This document shows, piece after piece, positions 1 to 10,376 of a stretch of 64,000 bases of DNA. The position numbers and the translations under genes are program-made. Source of the DNA: Stutzerimonas decontaminans (lineage in GTDB: Bacteria; Pseudomonadota; Gammaproteobacteria; Pseudomonadales; Pseudomonadaceae); contig NZ_CP007509.1 of the NCBI RefSeq assembly GCF_000661915.1, positions 1,240,001 through 1,304,000 of the forward strand, read 5' to 3'. The notes beneath the pieces were generated by a model, which saw only the letters and a program-made list of their open reading frames with translations, was not told the DNA's origin and did not search any database. Positions within the stretch are counted from its first letter, which is position 1; each line of letters opens with the position of its first letter.

Positions 1-107
1 ATCATCAGCGCGATACATAGCAGGCTGTCATAGAACATTGCTGCCAGTCGGCGCGCCAGGCCGGCGGCGGGAAACTGGCCCTGCGGGCTGAGCAGATGTC
101 TGCGCAT
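1..107 (-). CDS. RDD family membrane protein, N-terminal fragment (runs off left edge)
   Basis: Only the first 35 codons are in the window. The minus-strand reading from the ATG at 105-107 has an arginine-rich start followed by LARRLAAMFYDSLL, the Arg-x-x-A..YD pattern at the start of the first membrane helix of RDD-domain proteins. RDD proteins are small multi-pass inner-membrane proteins, some linked to ion transport. A purine-rich GAGA lies upstream. The function cannot be stated from this fragment. Confidence 0.55.
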   Translation of the reverse strand, partial: MRRHLLSPQGQFPAAGLARRLAAMFYDSLLCIALM

Positions 108-157
108 TACGTGTCTCGATAAAGTGGCGGTGGCGCATTCTACGGAATTGCGCGCAT

Positions 158-190
158 AAAAAAGCCCCTGATGTTGCCATCAGGGGCTTT
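158..190 (-). terminator. Rho-independent terminator of the cold-shock gene
   Basis: A 13-bp perfect stem (161-173 with 178-190, loop TTGC) is followed on the minus strand by six T residues. It lies just past the stop codon of the cold-shock gene at 202 and so ends that transcript before the RDD gene. Confidence 0.9.
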
Positions 191-201
191 CGGAGCGTGG
201 C

Positions 202-414
202 TTATTCCTGGATTTGAACCTGGTCAGCCTGCATGCCCTTTTGACCTTGCACTGCGACGAAGCTGACTTTCTGGCCTTCTTTCAGGCTCTTGAAGCCATT
301 ACCTTCGATTGCGCGGAAGTGCACAAACAGATCCGGACCGCTCTCAGGAGTGATGAAACCAAAACCTTTTTCGTCGTTAAACCACTTGACGGTACCGTTC
401 TGACGATTCGACAT
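202..414 (-). CDS. CspA-family cold-shock protein
   Basis: A 70-residue single cold-shock domain. The protein binds single-stranded nucleic acid and acts as an RNA chaperone or antiterminator in the cytoplasm. RNP1 (KGFGFI, residues 16-21) and an RNP2-like LFVHF (29-33) are present, with the usual aromatic residues. The open frame extends upstream to 537, but that extension is unlike the family; the start [12 protein letters not shown] at 414 is preceded by AAGGATAC and gives the usual 70 aa. The gene is monocistronic, with its own terminator at 158-190. The paralogue (CapB, CspD or other) cannot be decided from sequence alone. Confidence 0.95.
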   Translation of the reverse strand: MSNRQNGTVKWFNDEKGFGFITPESGPDLFVHFRAIEGNGFKSLKEGQKVSFVAVQGQKGMQADQVQIQE

Positions 415-892
415 GTCTTTGTATCCTTGAAACTCAAAAGTAGAATTGCCCCCGCAAAGCGGGAAGCTGGAACTGGTTGCAAGGAGTAAGAGAGTCGAGC
501 GGAGTAGCGGATCTGAAGATCTACTGCACCAGGTCACGATTCAACAGCGACCCATGCAAACACAGTGGGCACACTCTACGATAACTCGCCAGGGAAAGCC
601 AACCCCTCGGAGCCATAGAATTTGCCTGTCCAGGCAGCGCCTTTTCGGCACTTTTGAAGTGAACTCGACTCGCTGTATCCACTGGCGTGGGAGAGTCATG
701 CCACAAGCTGACCGAATCGATGCGGGTGTCAGTCTGTGTGGGGGAAGCAGTATCGCCATGTTGCTTGCTGTACTGCAGGGCCATGCTGTTCAGATGGTCG
801 CGTACGGCTTGATGCTTTTGAAGCTTCGCTACGCCGGCTTTCGGTTACCGCTCGCGGAGTTTGCGGTGTGGCTGCGTGTAGCGATTCACTGA
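415..892. other. Intergenic region upstream of the cold-shock gene; no gene seen
   Basis: These 478 bases separate the cold-shock gene from tRNA-Leu. Short ORFs exist in several frames, but none has a recognisable domain, a good ribosome-binding site or coherent composition. The part nearest the gene (about 430-530) contains small stem-loops, for example CCCGC-TTTG-CGGGG near 450-465, and probably holds the promoter and a structured 5' leader like those of other cold-shock mRNAs. I cannot place the promoter confidently. Confidence 0.4.
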
Positions 893-979
893 TGGTGCCT
901 CGAGAGAGACTCGAACTCTCACGTTGTTACCAACGGCGGATTTTGAATCCGCTGCGTCTACCGATTCCGCCATCGAGGC
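893..979 (-). tRNA. tRNA-Leu (anticodon CAA)
   Basis: The 87-nt minus-strand sequence folds as a class II tRNA. The 7-bp acceptor stem GCCTCGA/TCGAGGC is followed by discriminator A and an encoded CCA. The anticodon stem GCGGA/TCCGC encloses loop TTCAAAA, giving anticodon CAA. A long variable arm and the T-arm GTTCGAGTC are present. It reads leucine UUG codons. Confidence 0.97.
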
Positions 980-1091
980 ACAGTGGGCGCGCAGTATAGG
1001 GATGCAAAGTGCGGTGGTCAATCGTTTGGCGTGGCCAGATAGACACCTTTCGGATAAGATTTGCGCTCTTTCCGCGTCCTGAAACCTGTCC

Positions 1092-3274
<2,183 letters not shown>

Positions 3275-3316
3275 CGTGCCAGAACAAAACAATCCTTTCT
3301 GCAACAGGAGTGCTAC

Positions 3317-3646
3317 ATGAGCTTTCTGATTCCCGCCGCCTATGCCCAGGAGGCTGCCGCTGGTCCTGCCGGCACTGGTTTCGAGTGGGTTTTCCTGGTC
3401 GGTTTTCTGGTCATCTTCTACCTGATGATCTGGCGCCCCCAGTCCAAGCGTGCCAAGGAACACAAGAACCTGATCGCCGGCCTGCAGAAGGGCGACGAAG
3501 TGGTCACTTCCGGCGGTATCGCTGGCAAGGTCACCAAGGTTGCCGATGACTTTGTGGTAATCGAGGTGTCCGATAACGTTGAGCTGAAGTTCCAGAAAGT
3601 GGCAATCGCCGCAACGTTGCCCAAGGGCACACTGAAAGCCATCTGA
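3317..3646 (+). CDS. yajC: Sec translocon accessory protein YajC
   Basis: A 109-residue inner-membrane protein that associates with SecDF and SecYEG. One membrane helix (about residues 23-40, ending LMIWRPQSKRAKEH) is followed by a small cytoplasmic domain with the signature GDEVVTSGGIAGKV. GGAG lies upstream of the ATG (CAACAGGAGTGCTAC). It follows tgt by 42 nt and precedes secD by 64 nt, the standard tgt-yajC-secD-secF order. Confidence 0.96.
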   Translation: MSFLIPAAYAQEAAAGPAGTGFEWVFLVGFLVIFYLMIWRPQSKRAKEHKNLIAGLQKGDEVVTSGGIAGKVTKVADDFVVIEVSDNVELKFQKVAIAATLPKGTLKAI

Positions 3647-3667
3647 GCTGACTTCATTCAACACCGA

Positions 3668-3688
3668 CGGGGCGCGCAAGGCGCCCCG
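3668..3688 (+). other. GC-rich stem-loop between yajC and secD
   Basis: CGGGGCGC (3668-3675) pairs with GCGCCCCG (3681-3688) across a 5-nt loop. There is no T-run, only CGTTCATTAAAC, so it may be a processing or attenuation element rather than a terminator. It would adjust yajC expression relative to secD. Confidence 0.5.
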
Positions 3689-3710
3689 CGTTCATTAAAC
3701 GGGCTGCGTC

Positions 3711-5579
3711 ATGCTCAATAGATTCCCTCTCTGGAAATACCTGCTGATTCTGGCAGTGCTCGCCATCGCCTTCGTTTATTCGGCACCAAATCTCTATCCG
3801 GACGACCCGGCTATCCAGGTTACTGGCGCCAGTACGGCACAGGAAATCGGTACCGCGGACCTTGAGCGGATCAGTAAGGCGCTCTTGGATGGCGGTATTG
3901 CTGTCAAGTCTGCTTCGCTGGACGAGCAGGGTCGCGGCGGCCTGGTGCGCCTGGAGCGGCAGGATGATCAGTTGCCGGCGAAAGATATCGTTCGGCGTAC
4001 GCTTGGCGACGCCTATGTCGTTGCCCTCAATCTGGCGCCTACCACACCCGACTGGCTGCGCAGCCTGGGCGCCAGCCCAATGAAGCTGGGTCTCGACCTT
4101 TCCGGTGGCGTGCACTTCCTTTTGGAAGTCGACATGGAGAAGGCCATTGAAACGCGGCTGAACGTTTCCGAGGGCGAGGTCAAGAGCCTGCTGCGCAAGG
4201 AGCGCGTGCGCTACCGCAGTCTGCCGAACCTGAAAGACGCTGTGCAGCTAGGCTTCGCCGATGAAGCGACGCTGAGCACGGCTCAGTCAGTTATCCGCAA
4301 GAACTTCACCGATTTCGAATTGACTTCCGCTGAGCGTAACGGCCAGTACGTGCTGCGCCTGACGCTTACCGAAGCCAAGTTGGCGGAAATCCGCGAATAC
4401 TCGATCAAGCAAAACCTGACGACGGTGCGCAATCGAGTGAACGAGCTTGGCGTGGCTGAGCCGCTGGTACAGCGCCAGGGCGCCAATCGGATCGTCGTGG
4501 AGCTGCCGGGCGTGCAGGATACCGCCGAAGCCAAGCGCATTCTCGGCAAGACAGCGAATCTGGAATTCCGTCTGGCGGCCGATGCCGACGCATCACGCGC
4601 TTCTACCGAGGCGTTCGAGTTCCGCCAGGAAGGCCGTCCGCCGGTCCAGTTGGAGCGCACACTGATCATCACCGGTGATCAGGTGACCGATGCCCAGGCC
4701 AGCTACGACGAGAACGGTCGCCCACAGGTCAATATCCGTCTCGATGGGCATGGCGGCGATCTGATGAATCGCGCTACGCGTAACAATGTAGGTCGCAGCA
4801 TGGCGGTGATCTTCATCGAGCAGCGGCCGATGACCCGCTATGTGCGGCAGATGGTTGACGGCGTGGAGCAGGAAGTACGGGTCGAAACCTTTCAGGAAGA
4901 GAAGAAGATCATCAGCCTGGCGACCATCCAGTCGCCGCTCGGCAGCCAGTTCCGCATCACCGGTCTCGACGGTCAGGGTGAGTCGTCCGAGCTGGCGCTG
5001 CTGCTACGCGCCGGCGGCCTGGCTGCGCCGATGTATTTCGCCGAGGAGCGTACTATCGGCCCTAGCCTCGGCGCGGAGAACATCAAGTTAGGTGTCCAGG
5101 CTGCCATGTGGGGCTTTCTGTTCGTCGCCATCTTCATGGTGCTGATCTACAAATTCTTTGGTGTGCTGGCGACCATTGCGCTGCTGTTCAACATGGTAGT
5201 TCTGACCGCCCTGATGTCGATGCTCAATGCCACGCTGACCCTGCCGGGTATTGCCGGCATCGTGCTCACCATGGGTATGGCGGTCGATGCCAACGTGCTG
5301 ATCTTCTCGCGGATCCGTGAGGAGATTGCCAATGGCATGTCGATTCAGCGTGCCATCCATGAAGGTTTTGATCGGGCTTTCTCGGCGATCGTCGATGGCA
5401 ACCTCACTACCTTGCTGGTCGGCGGCATTCTGTTCGCCATGGGTACCGGCCCGATCAAGGGCTTTGCGGTGACCTTGTCGATCGGGATCCTGACGTCGAT
5501 GTTCACTGCAATCATCGTGACGCGTGGCATGGTCAACCTGATCTATGGTGGCCGCGATCTCAAGAAGCTGTGGATTTAA
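3711..5579 (+). CDS. secD: Protein translocase subunit SecD
   Basis: SecD works with SecF to use the proton gradient in late steps of Sec export. The 622-residue product has a first membrane helix (about 8-25), a large periplasmic P1 region with the family sequence MKLGLDLSGGVHFLLEVD (about 122-140), and five C-terminal helices (about 455-612). These carry GIAGIVLTMGMAVDANVLIF and RIREEI, the RND-type helix with the proton-relay Asp. The ATG is used because it gives the family N-terminus. The secF start lies 12 nt after the stop. Confidence 0.97.
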   Translation: MLNRFPLWKYLLILAVLAIAFVYSAPNLYPDDPAIQVTGASTAQEIGTADLERISKALLDGGIAVKSASLDEQGRGGLVRLERQDDQLPAKDIVRRTLGDAYVVALNLAPTTPDWLRSLGASPMKLGLDLSGGVHFLLEVDMEKAIETRLNVSEGEVKSLLRKERVRYRSLPNLKDAVQLGFADEATLSTAQSVIRKNFTDFELTSAERNGQYVLRLTLTEAKLAEIREYSIKQNLTTVRNRVNELGVAEPLVQRQGANRIVVELPGVQDTAEAKRILGKTANLEFRLAADADASRASTEAFEFRQEGRPPVQLERTLIITGDQVTDAQASYDENGRPQVNIRLDGHGGDLMNRATRNNVGRSMAVIFIEQRPMTRYVRQMVDGVEQEVRVETFQEEKKIISLATIQSPLGSQFRITGLDGQGESSELALLLRAGGLAAPMYFAEERTIGPSLGAENIKLGVQAAMWGFLFVAIFMVLIYKFFGVLATIALLFNMVVLTALMSMLNATLTLPGIAGIVLTMGMAVDANVLIFSRIREEIANGMSIQRAIHEGFDRAFSAIVDGNLTTLLVGGILFAMGTGPIKGFAVTLSIGILTSMFTAIIVTRGMVNLIYGGRDLKKLWI

Positions 5580-5591
5580 GGGGCTAGCACG

Positions 5592-6503
5592 ATGAAGCGC
5601 GTAATCAATTTCATGGGCGTTCGCCATGTGGCCTTTGCCCTTACCGTGCTGCTGACGGTTGCTTCGCTGGCTAGTCTGGTGGTCAAAGGGCTCAACTTCG
5701 GCCTGGATTTCACTGGAGGCACGTTGATCGAGCTGGGCTACGAGCGCCCAGTCGAGCTCGAGCAGGTTCGTGGGCAGTTGGTGCAGTCCGGTTTCGCCGA
5801 GGCGGTGGTCCAGAGCTTTGGCGCGACCACCGATGTGCTGGTGCGTATGCCTGGTGACGATCCGCAACTCGGCGAGCGCGTCGCCAGTGCGTTGCGCAGC
5901 GCCGACAGCGGCAACTCGGTGAGCGTGAAGCGCGTCGAGTTCGTCGGGCCGGCAGTGGGCGAGGAGCTGCGTGATCAGGGGGGGCTGGGCATGTTGCTCG
6001 CGCTGGGCGGTATCCTGGTTTACGTGGCGTTCCGGTTCCAGTGGAAGTTCGGCCTAGGCGCTGTGCTGTCGCTTTTTCACGACGTTATCCTGGTGCTCGG
6101 GGTGTTCTCGTTCTTCCAGATTTCGTTCGATCTTACGGTGCTGGCAGCTGTGCTGGCGGTAATCGGCTATTCGCTGAACGACACCATTGTCATCTTCGAC
6201 CGGATTCGCGAGAACTTCCGCATGCTGCGCAAGGCGGAGCTGCTGGAGAATATCAACATCTCCACCACGCAAACGCTGCTGCGCACCGTGGCGACTTCCG
6301 TGTCCACCTTGCTGGCAGTTGGCTCACTAATGGTGTTCGGTGGTGAGAACCTGTGGGGTTTCTCGCTGGCGCTGTTGATCGGCGTCGGTGCAGGGACCTA
6401 CTCGTCGGTTTACGTTGCAGGTATGTTGCTCGTGTGGCTCAAGCTCACCCGCGATGACTTGATTCCGCCAGTGGTGGAAGAGGAAGTCGACGAGCGTCCC
6501 TGA
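5592..6503 (+). CDS. secF: Protein translocase subunit SecF
   Basis: Partner of SecD in the SecDF-YajC complex of the inner membrane. The product is 303 residues. It has helix 1 near 15-33, then the SecF signature GLNFGLDFTGGTLIELGY, a small periplasmic domain, and five helices from about 130 on with AVIGYSLNDTIVIFDRIREN. Both family length and domain order are complete. It directly follows secD and is surely cotranscribed with it. Confidence 0.97.
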   Translation: MKRVINFMGVRHVAFALTVLLTVASLASLVVKGLNFGLDFTGGTLIELGYERPVELEQVRGQLVQSGFAEAVVQSFGATTDVLVRMPGDDPQLGERVASALRSADSGNSVSVKRVEFVGPAVGEELRDQGGLGMLLALGGILVYVAFRFQWKFGLGAVLSLFHDVILVLGVFSFFQISFDLTVLAAVLAVIGYSLNDTIVIFDRIRENFRMLRKAELLENINISTTQTLLRTVATSVSTLLAVGSLMVFGGENLWGFSLALLIGVGAGTYSSVYVAGMLLVWLKLTRDDLIPPVVEEEVDERP

Positions 6504-6514
6504 CTTCTTCGAAC

Positions 6515-6559
6515 TTCCGCAGTCTGGCGAGGTCCAAGGCTGCGGAACGGGCGAAGCCC
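6515..6559 (+). other. Paired stem-loops after secF
   Basis: TTCCGCAG (6515-6522) pairs with CTGCGGAA (6540-6547), followed at once by GGGC-GAA-GCCC (6549-6559). No T-run follows. The structures lie between the secF stop and the ribosome-binding site of the next gene and could reduce read-through or stabilise the upstream mRNA. Confidence 0.4.
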
Positions 6560-6579
6560 GAAGGAAAGAGGAAGTCACT

Positions 6580-7113
6580 GTGAACAAATCCATGTTGGTC
6601 GGTACGGCACTTGGCGTGGTTGTCGCCACCGCTGGCGGCGCTTTCGCTACTTATAGTCTGGTTGATCGCGGGCCAAAGTTTGCCGAGGTGCTGGCTGTCG
6701 AGCCCATCAAGGAAACCATCCGGACGCCCCGCGAGGTCTGCAAGGATGTCACTGTGACTCGCCAGAAGCCCGTGCAGGACGAGCACCGCATCGCGGGTAC
6801 TGCGGTAGGTGCCGTGGTCGGCGGTCTGCTCGGCAATCAGGTCGGCGGAGGCAACGGCAAGAAGATCGCGACTGTCGCCGGTGCGGTTGGTGGCGGTTAC
6901 GCTGGTAATCAGGTGCAGGGCCGGATGCAGGCCAACAGCACCTATACAACCACCGAAACACGTTGCAGTACGGTTACCGATACGCACGACAAAGTCGTCG
7001 GTTACGACGTCCAATACGACCTCGCAGGGAAGGTTGGCCGCGTGCGTATGGATCGTGATCCAGGCGGCCAGATTCCGGTGCAGGATGGGCAGCTGATGCT
7101 GTCGCAGCAGTGA
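6580..7113 (+). CDS. Glycine-zipper 2TM-domain envelope protein
   Basis: A 177-residue protein starting at GTG with AGGAAG upstream. It has an N-terminal hydrophobic anchor (about 5-27) and a glycine-zipper stretch, AGTAVGAVVGGLLGNQVGGG followed by a second block VAGAVGGGYAGNQV (about 72-110). This is the pattern of the SlyB/RcnB-like 2TM glycine-zipper family of the cell envelope. The C-terminal part holds two cysteines that could pair with an earlier one. It follows secF in Pseudomonas genomes generally. Precise function is unknown. Confidence 0.8.
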   Translation: MNKSMLVGTALGVVVATAGGAFATYSLVDRGPKFAEVLAVEPIKETIRTPREVCKDVTVTRQKPVQDEHRIAGTAVGAVVGGLLGNQVGGGNGKKIATVAGAVGGGYAGNQVQGRMQANSTYTTTETRCSTVTDTHDKVVGYDVQYDLAGKVGRVRMDRDPGGQIPVQDGQLMLSQQ

Positions 7114-7135
7114 TCTGAGCGGTAAAGCGCAGACG

Positions 7136-7165
7136 AAAAAAACGCCCCGTTGGGGCGTTTTTTTT
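7136..7165 (+). terminator. Bidirectional Rho-independent terminator between convergent genes
   Basis: ACGCCCC (7142-7148) pairs with GGGGCGT (7152-7158). Eight T residues end the plus side and a run of A precedes the stem, so it can stop both the glycine-zipper gene and suhB, which converge here. Confidence 0.92.
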
Positions 7166-7171
7166 GCTTCC

Positions 7172-7987
7172 TCAGCGTTTGAGTGACGGCGTGAGGTGCG
7201 GTTGGATAGCAGTCAGTACGGCCTTGAAGCACTTGGTGTTGCCGGCAACGATCTGCCCTTTTTCCAGGAAATCGTGGCCGCCGCTGAAGTCACTGACCAG
7301 GCCGCCTGCTTCCTGAATCAGCAGGGCGCCAGCGGCCATGTCCCATTCCGAGAGGCCGAATTCCCAGAACGCATCGAAGCGGCCGGCGGCAACATAAGCG
7401 AGGTCCAGGCTGGCGGCACCCGCACGACGCAGGCCCGAGGTCTGGCCGACCAGGCTGCGAAACATGTTCAGATAGGCGTCCAGGTTGTCCATCTGGCCGT
7501 CTTTGAACGGAAAGCCGGTACCGAGCAGTGCGCCTTCTAGGCTCTTGCGTGTGCTGACTCGTAGGCGGCGACCGTTCACTGCTGCGCCGCGACCGCGGCT
7601 GGCGGTGAACTCTTCCTGGCGCACCGGGTCCAGAACGACCGCGTGCTCCAGGCGTCCGCGGTATTTGCAGGCAATGCTGACGGCATAGTGAGGAATGCCG
7701 CGAACGAAGTTGGTGGTGCCATCCAGCGGGTCGATGATCCACAGGTAATCAGCGCCGTCGCCGCTGCCTTCGAGCAGTCCGCCTTCCTCGCCGAGGATCC
7801 CGTGATTCGGATAGGCCTTGCGCAGCGCGTTGACGATGCACTGCTCGGCGGCCTTGTCGATCTCGGTAACGTAATCCTTCGCTTCTTTCTCGTTGACCGA
7901 GATTGCATCCAGGCGATCGGTGGAACGGACAATCAGTTCGCCGGCGCTGCGGGCGGCGCGCAGCGCGATATTCAGCATGGGCTGCAT
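7172..7987 (-). CDS. suhB: Inositol-1-monophosphatase family protein SuhB
   Basis: A 271-residue Mg2+-dependent phosphatase of the IMPase family. The metal site is complete: Glu67 in GEEGG, WIIDPLDGTTNF (about 83-94) and SEWDMAAGALLIQEAGG (about 220-236). In enterobacteria SuhB also acts in rRNA transcription antitermination complexes, and in P. aeruginosa it influences virulence regulation; either role is possible here. It is a single gene diverging from trmJ, with the start at ATG 7987. Confidence 0.95.
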   Translation of the reverse strand: MQPMLNIALRAARSAGELIVRSTDRLDAISVNEKEAKDYVTEIDKAAEQCIVNALRKAYPNHGILGEEGGLLEGSGDGADYLWIIDPLDGTTNFVRGIPHYAVSIACKYRGRLEHAVVLDPVRQEEFTASRGRGAAVNGRRLRVSTRKSLEGALLGTGFPFKDGQMDNLDAYLNMFRSLVGQTSGLRRAGAASLDLAYVAAGRFDAFWEFGLSEWDMAAGALLIQEAGGLVSDFSGGHDFLEKGQIVAGNTKCFKAVLTAIQPHLTPSLKR

Positions 7988-8141
7988 GGATCAATTACCT
8001 GGTCGTTAAAGAAAGCGCGGAATTCTATCAGGAAAGCGCCGGTGCATGTAGCGTCACGGGTGCTGCGGCCAGGTCCCGCAGATGGCGGATCACGAGCTGC
8101 TTCCTGTAAGCTTTCCGCTCGCTTTCAAGCAGAGAATCATC

Positions 8142-8918
8142 GTGTCGCTGCAGAATATTCGTGTGGTGCTGGTCAACACCAGCCACGCTGGCAACATCGG
8201 TGGCGCAGCTCGCGCCATGAAGAACATGGGCCTGTCGCGTCTGGTGTTGGTCGAGCCGGAAGATTTTCCGAGTCCCGATGCTGTAGCTAGGGCGTCCGGC
8301 GCAACCGATATTCTCGATGCCGCGCAGGTTGTCGGTACGCTGGAGGAGGCGCTGGTCGGTTGCAGTCTGGTGTTGGGGACCAGCGCGCGTGATCGGCGCA
8401 TTCCGTGGCCGCTGTTGGATCCGCGAGAGTGCGCAACGGTTTCCGTGGAGCAGGCGGCTTGCGGAAGCGATGTGGCGTTGGTTTTCGGGCGCGAGTACGC
8501 CGGCCTGACCAATGAAGAGCTGCAGCGCTGCCAGTATCACGTTCATATCCCGTCCGACCCGCAGTTCAGTTCGTTGAATCTTGCCGCCGCGGTACAGGTG
8601 CTCACCTATGAGGTGCGCATGGCATGGCTGGCGGCCGAAGGCCGTCCGACGAAAGTCGAGAAGCTTGAAACCACGGCAATGCTGGACGCTCAGCCGGTAA
8701 CGGTCGATGAGTTGGAGAATTACTTCGGGCATCTCGAGCAGACCTTGGTGGATATTGGTTTCCTGGATCCGGCCAAGCCGAGGCATCTGATGCCGCGGTT
8801 ACGGCGTCTATATGGGCGCAGCGGTATCAGCAAGCTGGAAATGAATATCCTGCGCGGTATCCTCACCGAGACACAAAAGGCTGCCCGCGGCGAGCCTCAT
8901 AAGCGGAGAAGTGAATGA
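8142..8918 (+). CDS. trmJ: tRNA (cytidine/uridine-2'-O-)-methyltransferase TrmJ
   Basis: A SPOUT-fold enzyme that 2'-O-methylates position 32 of tRNA using S-adenosylmethionine. Typical elements are [25 protein letters not shown] near the N-terminus, [26 protein letters not shown] and [14 protein letters not shown]. The open frame continues 20 codons upstream, but the GTG at 8142 gives the family N-terminus (258 aa) with AGAGA before it. Its last codons overlap the cysE start by 4 nt. Confidence 0.93.
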   Translation: MSLQNIRVVLVNTSHAGNIGGAARAMKNMGLSRLVLVEPEDFPSPDAVARASGATDILDAAQVVGTLEEALVGCSLVLGTSARDRRIPWPLLDPRECATVSVEQAACGSDVALVFGREYAGLTNEELQRCQYHVHIPSDPQFSSLNLAAAVQVLTYEVRMAWLAAEGRPTKVEKLETTAMLDAQPVTVDELENYFGHLEQTLVDIGFLDPAKPRHLMPRLRRLYGRSGISKLEMNILRGILTETQKAARGEPHKRRSE

Positions 8919-9694
8919 TGTTCGAACGCATGCGCGAAGACATTCAGAGTGTTTTTCATCGCGACCCGGCGGCACGCAATGCATTCGAAATCCTGACCTG
9001 CTACCCGGGGCTGCATGCCATTTGGATGCATCGGCTTTCCCATTGGCTGTGGGTGCACGAGTGGAAATGGCTCGCGCGCATGTCATCGAATCTCGGACGC
9101 TGGCTGACGGGGGTTGAAATACACCCAGGGGCCAGGATCGGGCGGCGTTTCTTCATCGACCACGGCATGGGTATCGTCATTGGCGAAACTGCCGAGATTG
9201 GCGATGACGTGACGCTCTACCATGGTGTCACGCTCGGCGGCACCAGCTGGAACAAGGGTAAGCGTCATCCTACGCTCGAGGATGGCGTGATCGTCGGGGC
9301 GGGCGCCAAGATTCTCGGCCCGTTCACTGTCGGTGCGGGAGCGAAGATCGGCTCCAATGCGGTGGTTACTCGAGAAGTCCCGCCGGGTGCAACTGCGGTG
9401 GGGATTCCGGGGCGGGTAATCGTCAAATCCAGTGATGAGCAGGAGGCGCGGCGCAAGGCCATTGCTGAGAAGATTGGCTTCGACGCCTATGGCGTCAGCG
9501 AGGATATGCCGGATCCGGTAGCGCGGGCGATTGGTCAGCTGCTCGATCACGTGCAGGCAGTTGAAGAGCGTCTGGAAGGCATGTGCGGAGCCCTCAAGGC
9601 GCTTGGTAGCGACTATTGCGCCAAGGAACTCCCTGAGCTGCGAGAGGAAGACTTCGTTGAGGTGAAGTCGGATGCCGGCGACGGCCGCACCTGA
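8915..9694 (+). CDS. cysE: Serine O-acetyltransferase CysE (EpsC-type)
   Basis: CysE makes O-acetylserine from serine and acetyl-CoA, the committed step of cysteine synthesis. The 259-residue protein has a short N-terminal helical domain and a left-handed beta-helix of hexapeptide repeats with [19 protein letters not shown] (catalytic His/Asp region), [11 protein letters not shown] and a C-terminal extension. AGCGGAGAAGTGA precedes the ATG, and the start overlaps trmJ as ATGA. It sits immediately before the Isc operon, which consumes cysteine through IscS. A second paralogue lies at 24.7-25.5 kb. Confidence 0.95.
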   Translation: MMFERMREDIQSVFHRDPAARNAFEILTCYPGLHAIWMHRLSHWLWVHEWKWLARMSSNLGRWLTGVEIHPGARIGRRFFIDHGMGIVIGETAEIGDDVTLYHGVTLGGTSWNKGKRHPTLEDGVIVGAGAKILGPFTVGAGAKIGSNAVVTREVPPGATAVGIPGRVIVKSSDEQEARRKAIAEKIGFDAYGVSEDMPDPVARAIGQLLDHVQAVEERLEGMCGALKALGSDYCAKELPELREEDFVEVKSDAGDGRT

Positions 9695-9764
9695 AGTGCG
9701 CAGGCCGGTTGCAGCTGGTATCATGCCGGCCCGCTGCCTCTAGCCAGATGTGGCTTCCAGACTA

Positions 9765-9789
9765 AAGACCTACTGAATTAATAGGTCTT
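9765..9789. repeat. Perfect 8-bp inverted repeat upstream of the iscR promoter
   Basis: AAGACCTA (9765-9772) and TAGGTCTT (9782-9789) flank CTGAATTAA and end next to the IscR-type operator. It may be the cysE terminator, though no T-run follows, or a second regulator site for the isc promoter. Confidence 0.6.
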
Positions 9790-9814
9790 ATAGTTGACTC
9801 AAATACTCGGGAAT
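9790..9814 (+). promoter_or_regulatory. IscR type-1 operator overlapping the isc promoter
   Basis: The 25-mer beginning ATAGTTGACTC and ending CTCGGGAAT fits the known type-1 IscR consensus (ATA-S-YYGACT-R-3W-YAGTCRRS-TAT) at most positions. It covers the -35 element, so [2Fe-2S]-IscR bound here would repress its own operon, as in E. coli and P. aeruginosa. Confidence 0.8.
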
Positions 9815-9822
9815 TGCATAAT
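9794..9822 (+). promoter_or_regulatory. Sigma-70 promoter of the isc operon
   Basis: TTGACT (9794-9799) and CATAAT (9817-9822) are 17 bp apart, 31 bp before the iscR start codon. The -35 box lies inside the IscR-type operator. Confidence 0.8.
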
Positions 9823-9853
9823 TGCGCCAAACCGTAATGCTTGGTGCAGACCG

Positions 9854-10345
9854 ATGCGATTAACCACCAAAGGCCGTTATGCCGTGACCGCCATGCTTGA
9901 TCTGGCGCTGCATGCGCAGCATGGGCCGGTCTCCCTGGCCGATATTTCCGAGCGGCAGGGTATTTCCCTTTCCTATCTCGAGCAGCTTTTCGCGAAGCTG
10001 CGCCGCGGCAGCCTGGTGACCAGCGTGCGAGGCCCCGGCGGCGGCTATCAACTTTCTCGCGACATGGCCGGTATTCAGGTCGCCCAGGTCATCGACGCTG
10101 TCAATGAGTCGGTCGATGCCACGCGCTGCCAAGGTCTGGGCGGCTGCCACTCTGGCGATACCTGTCTTACCCACCATCTATGGTGTGACCTCAGCCAGCA
10201 GATTCATGAATTCCTCAGCGGCATCAGCCTGGCCGATCTGGTCAAGCGCCAGGACGTGCAGCAGGTCGCCCTGCGGCAGGACATGCGCAAGGCTAGTGGC
10301 ACTTCGCCGCAGATGGACAAGATAGAAACGTCCGCCATCGAATGA
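9854..10345 (+). CDS. iscR: Fe-S cluster assembly transcriptional regulator IscR
   Basis: An Rrf2-family repressor of the isc operon that senses Fe-S status. The 163-residue protein has an N-terminal winged helix ([18 protein letters not shown]...) and the [2Fe-2S] ligands Cys92, Cys98, Cys104 and His107 at the expected IscR spacing. The open frame extends to 9794, but ATG 9854 lies downstream of the promoter and gives the family start. It is the first gene of the operon, 31 nt before iscS. The C-terminal tail after residue 135 is variable in the family. Confidence 0.96.
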   Translation: MRLTTKGRYAVTAMLDLALHAQHGPVSLADISERQGISLSYLEQLFAKLRRGSLVTSVRGPGGGYQLSRDMAGIQVAQVIDAVNESVDATRCQGLGGCHSGDTCLTHHLWCDLSQQIHEFLSGISLADLVKRQDVQQVALRQDMRKASGTSPQMDKIETSAIE

Positions 10346-10376
10346 GCAGGGCGACTGCCTGATAGGAGATATCTGA

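Noticed and set aside
446..892. ORFs of 148 and 87 codons in the gap beside the cold-shock gene
   Set aside because: They begin without ribosome-binding sites, have no domain, and overlap tRNA-Leu or the cold-shock leader.
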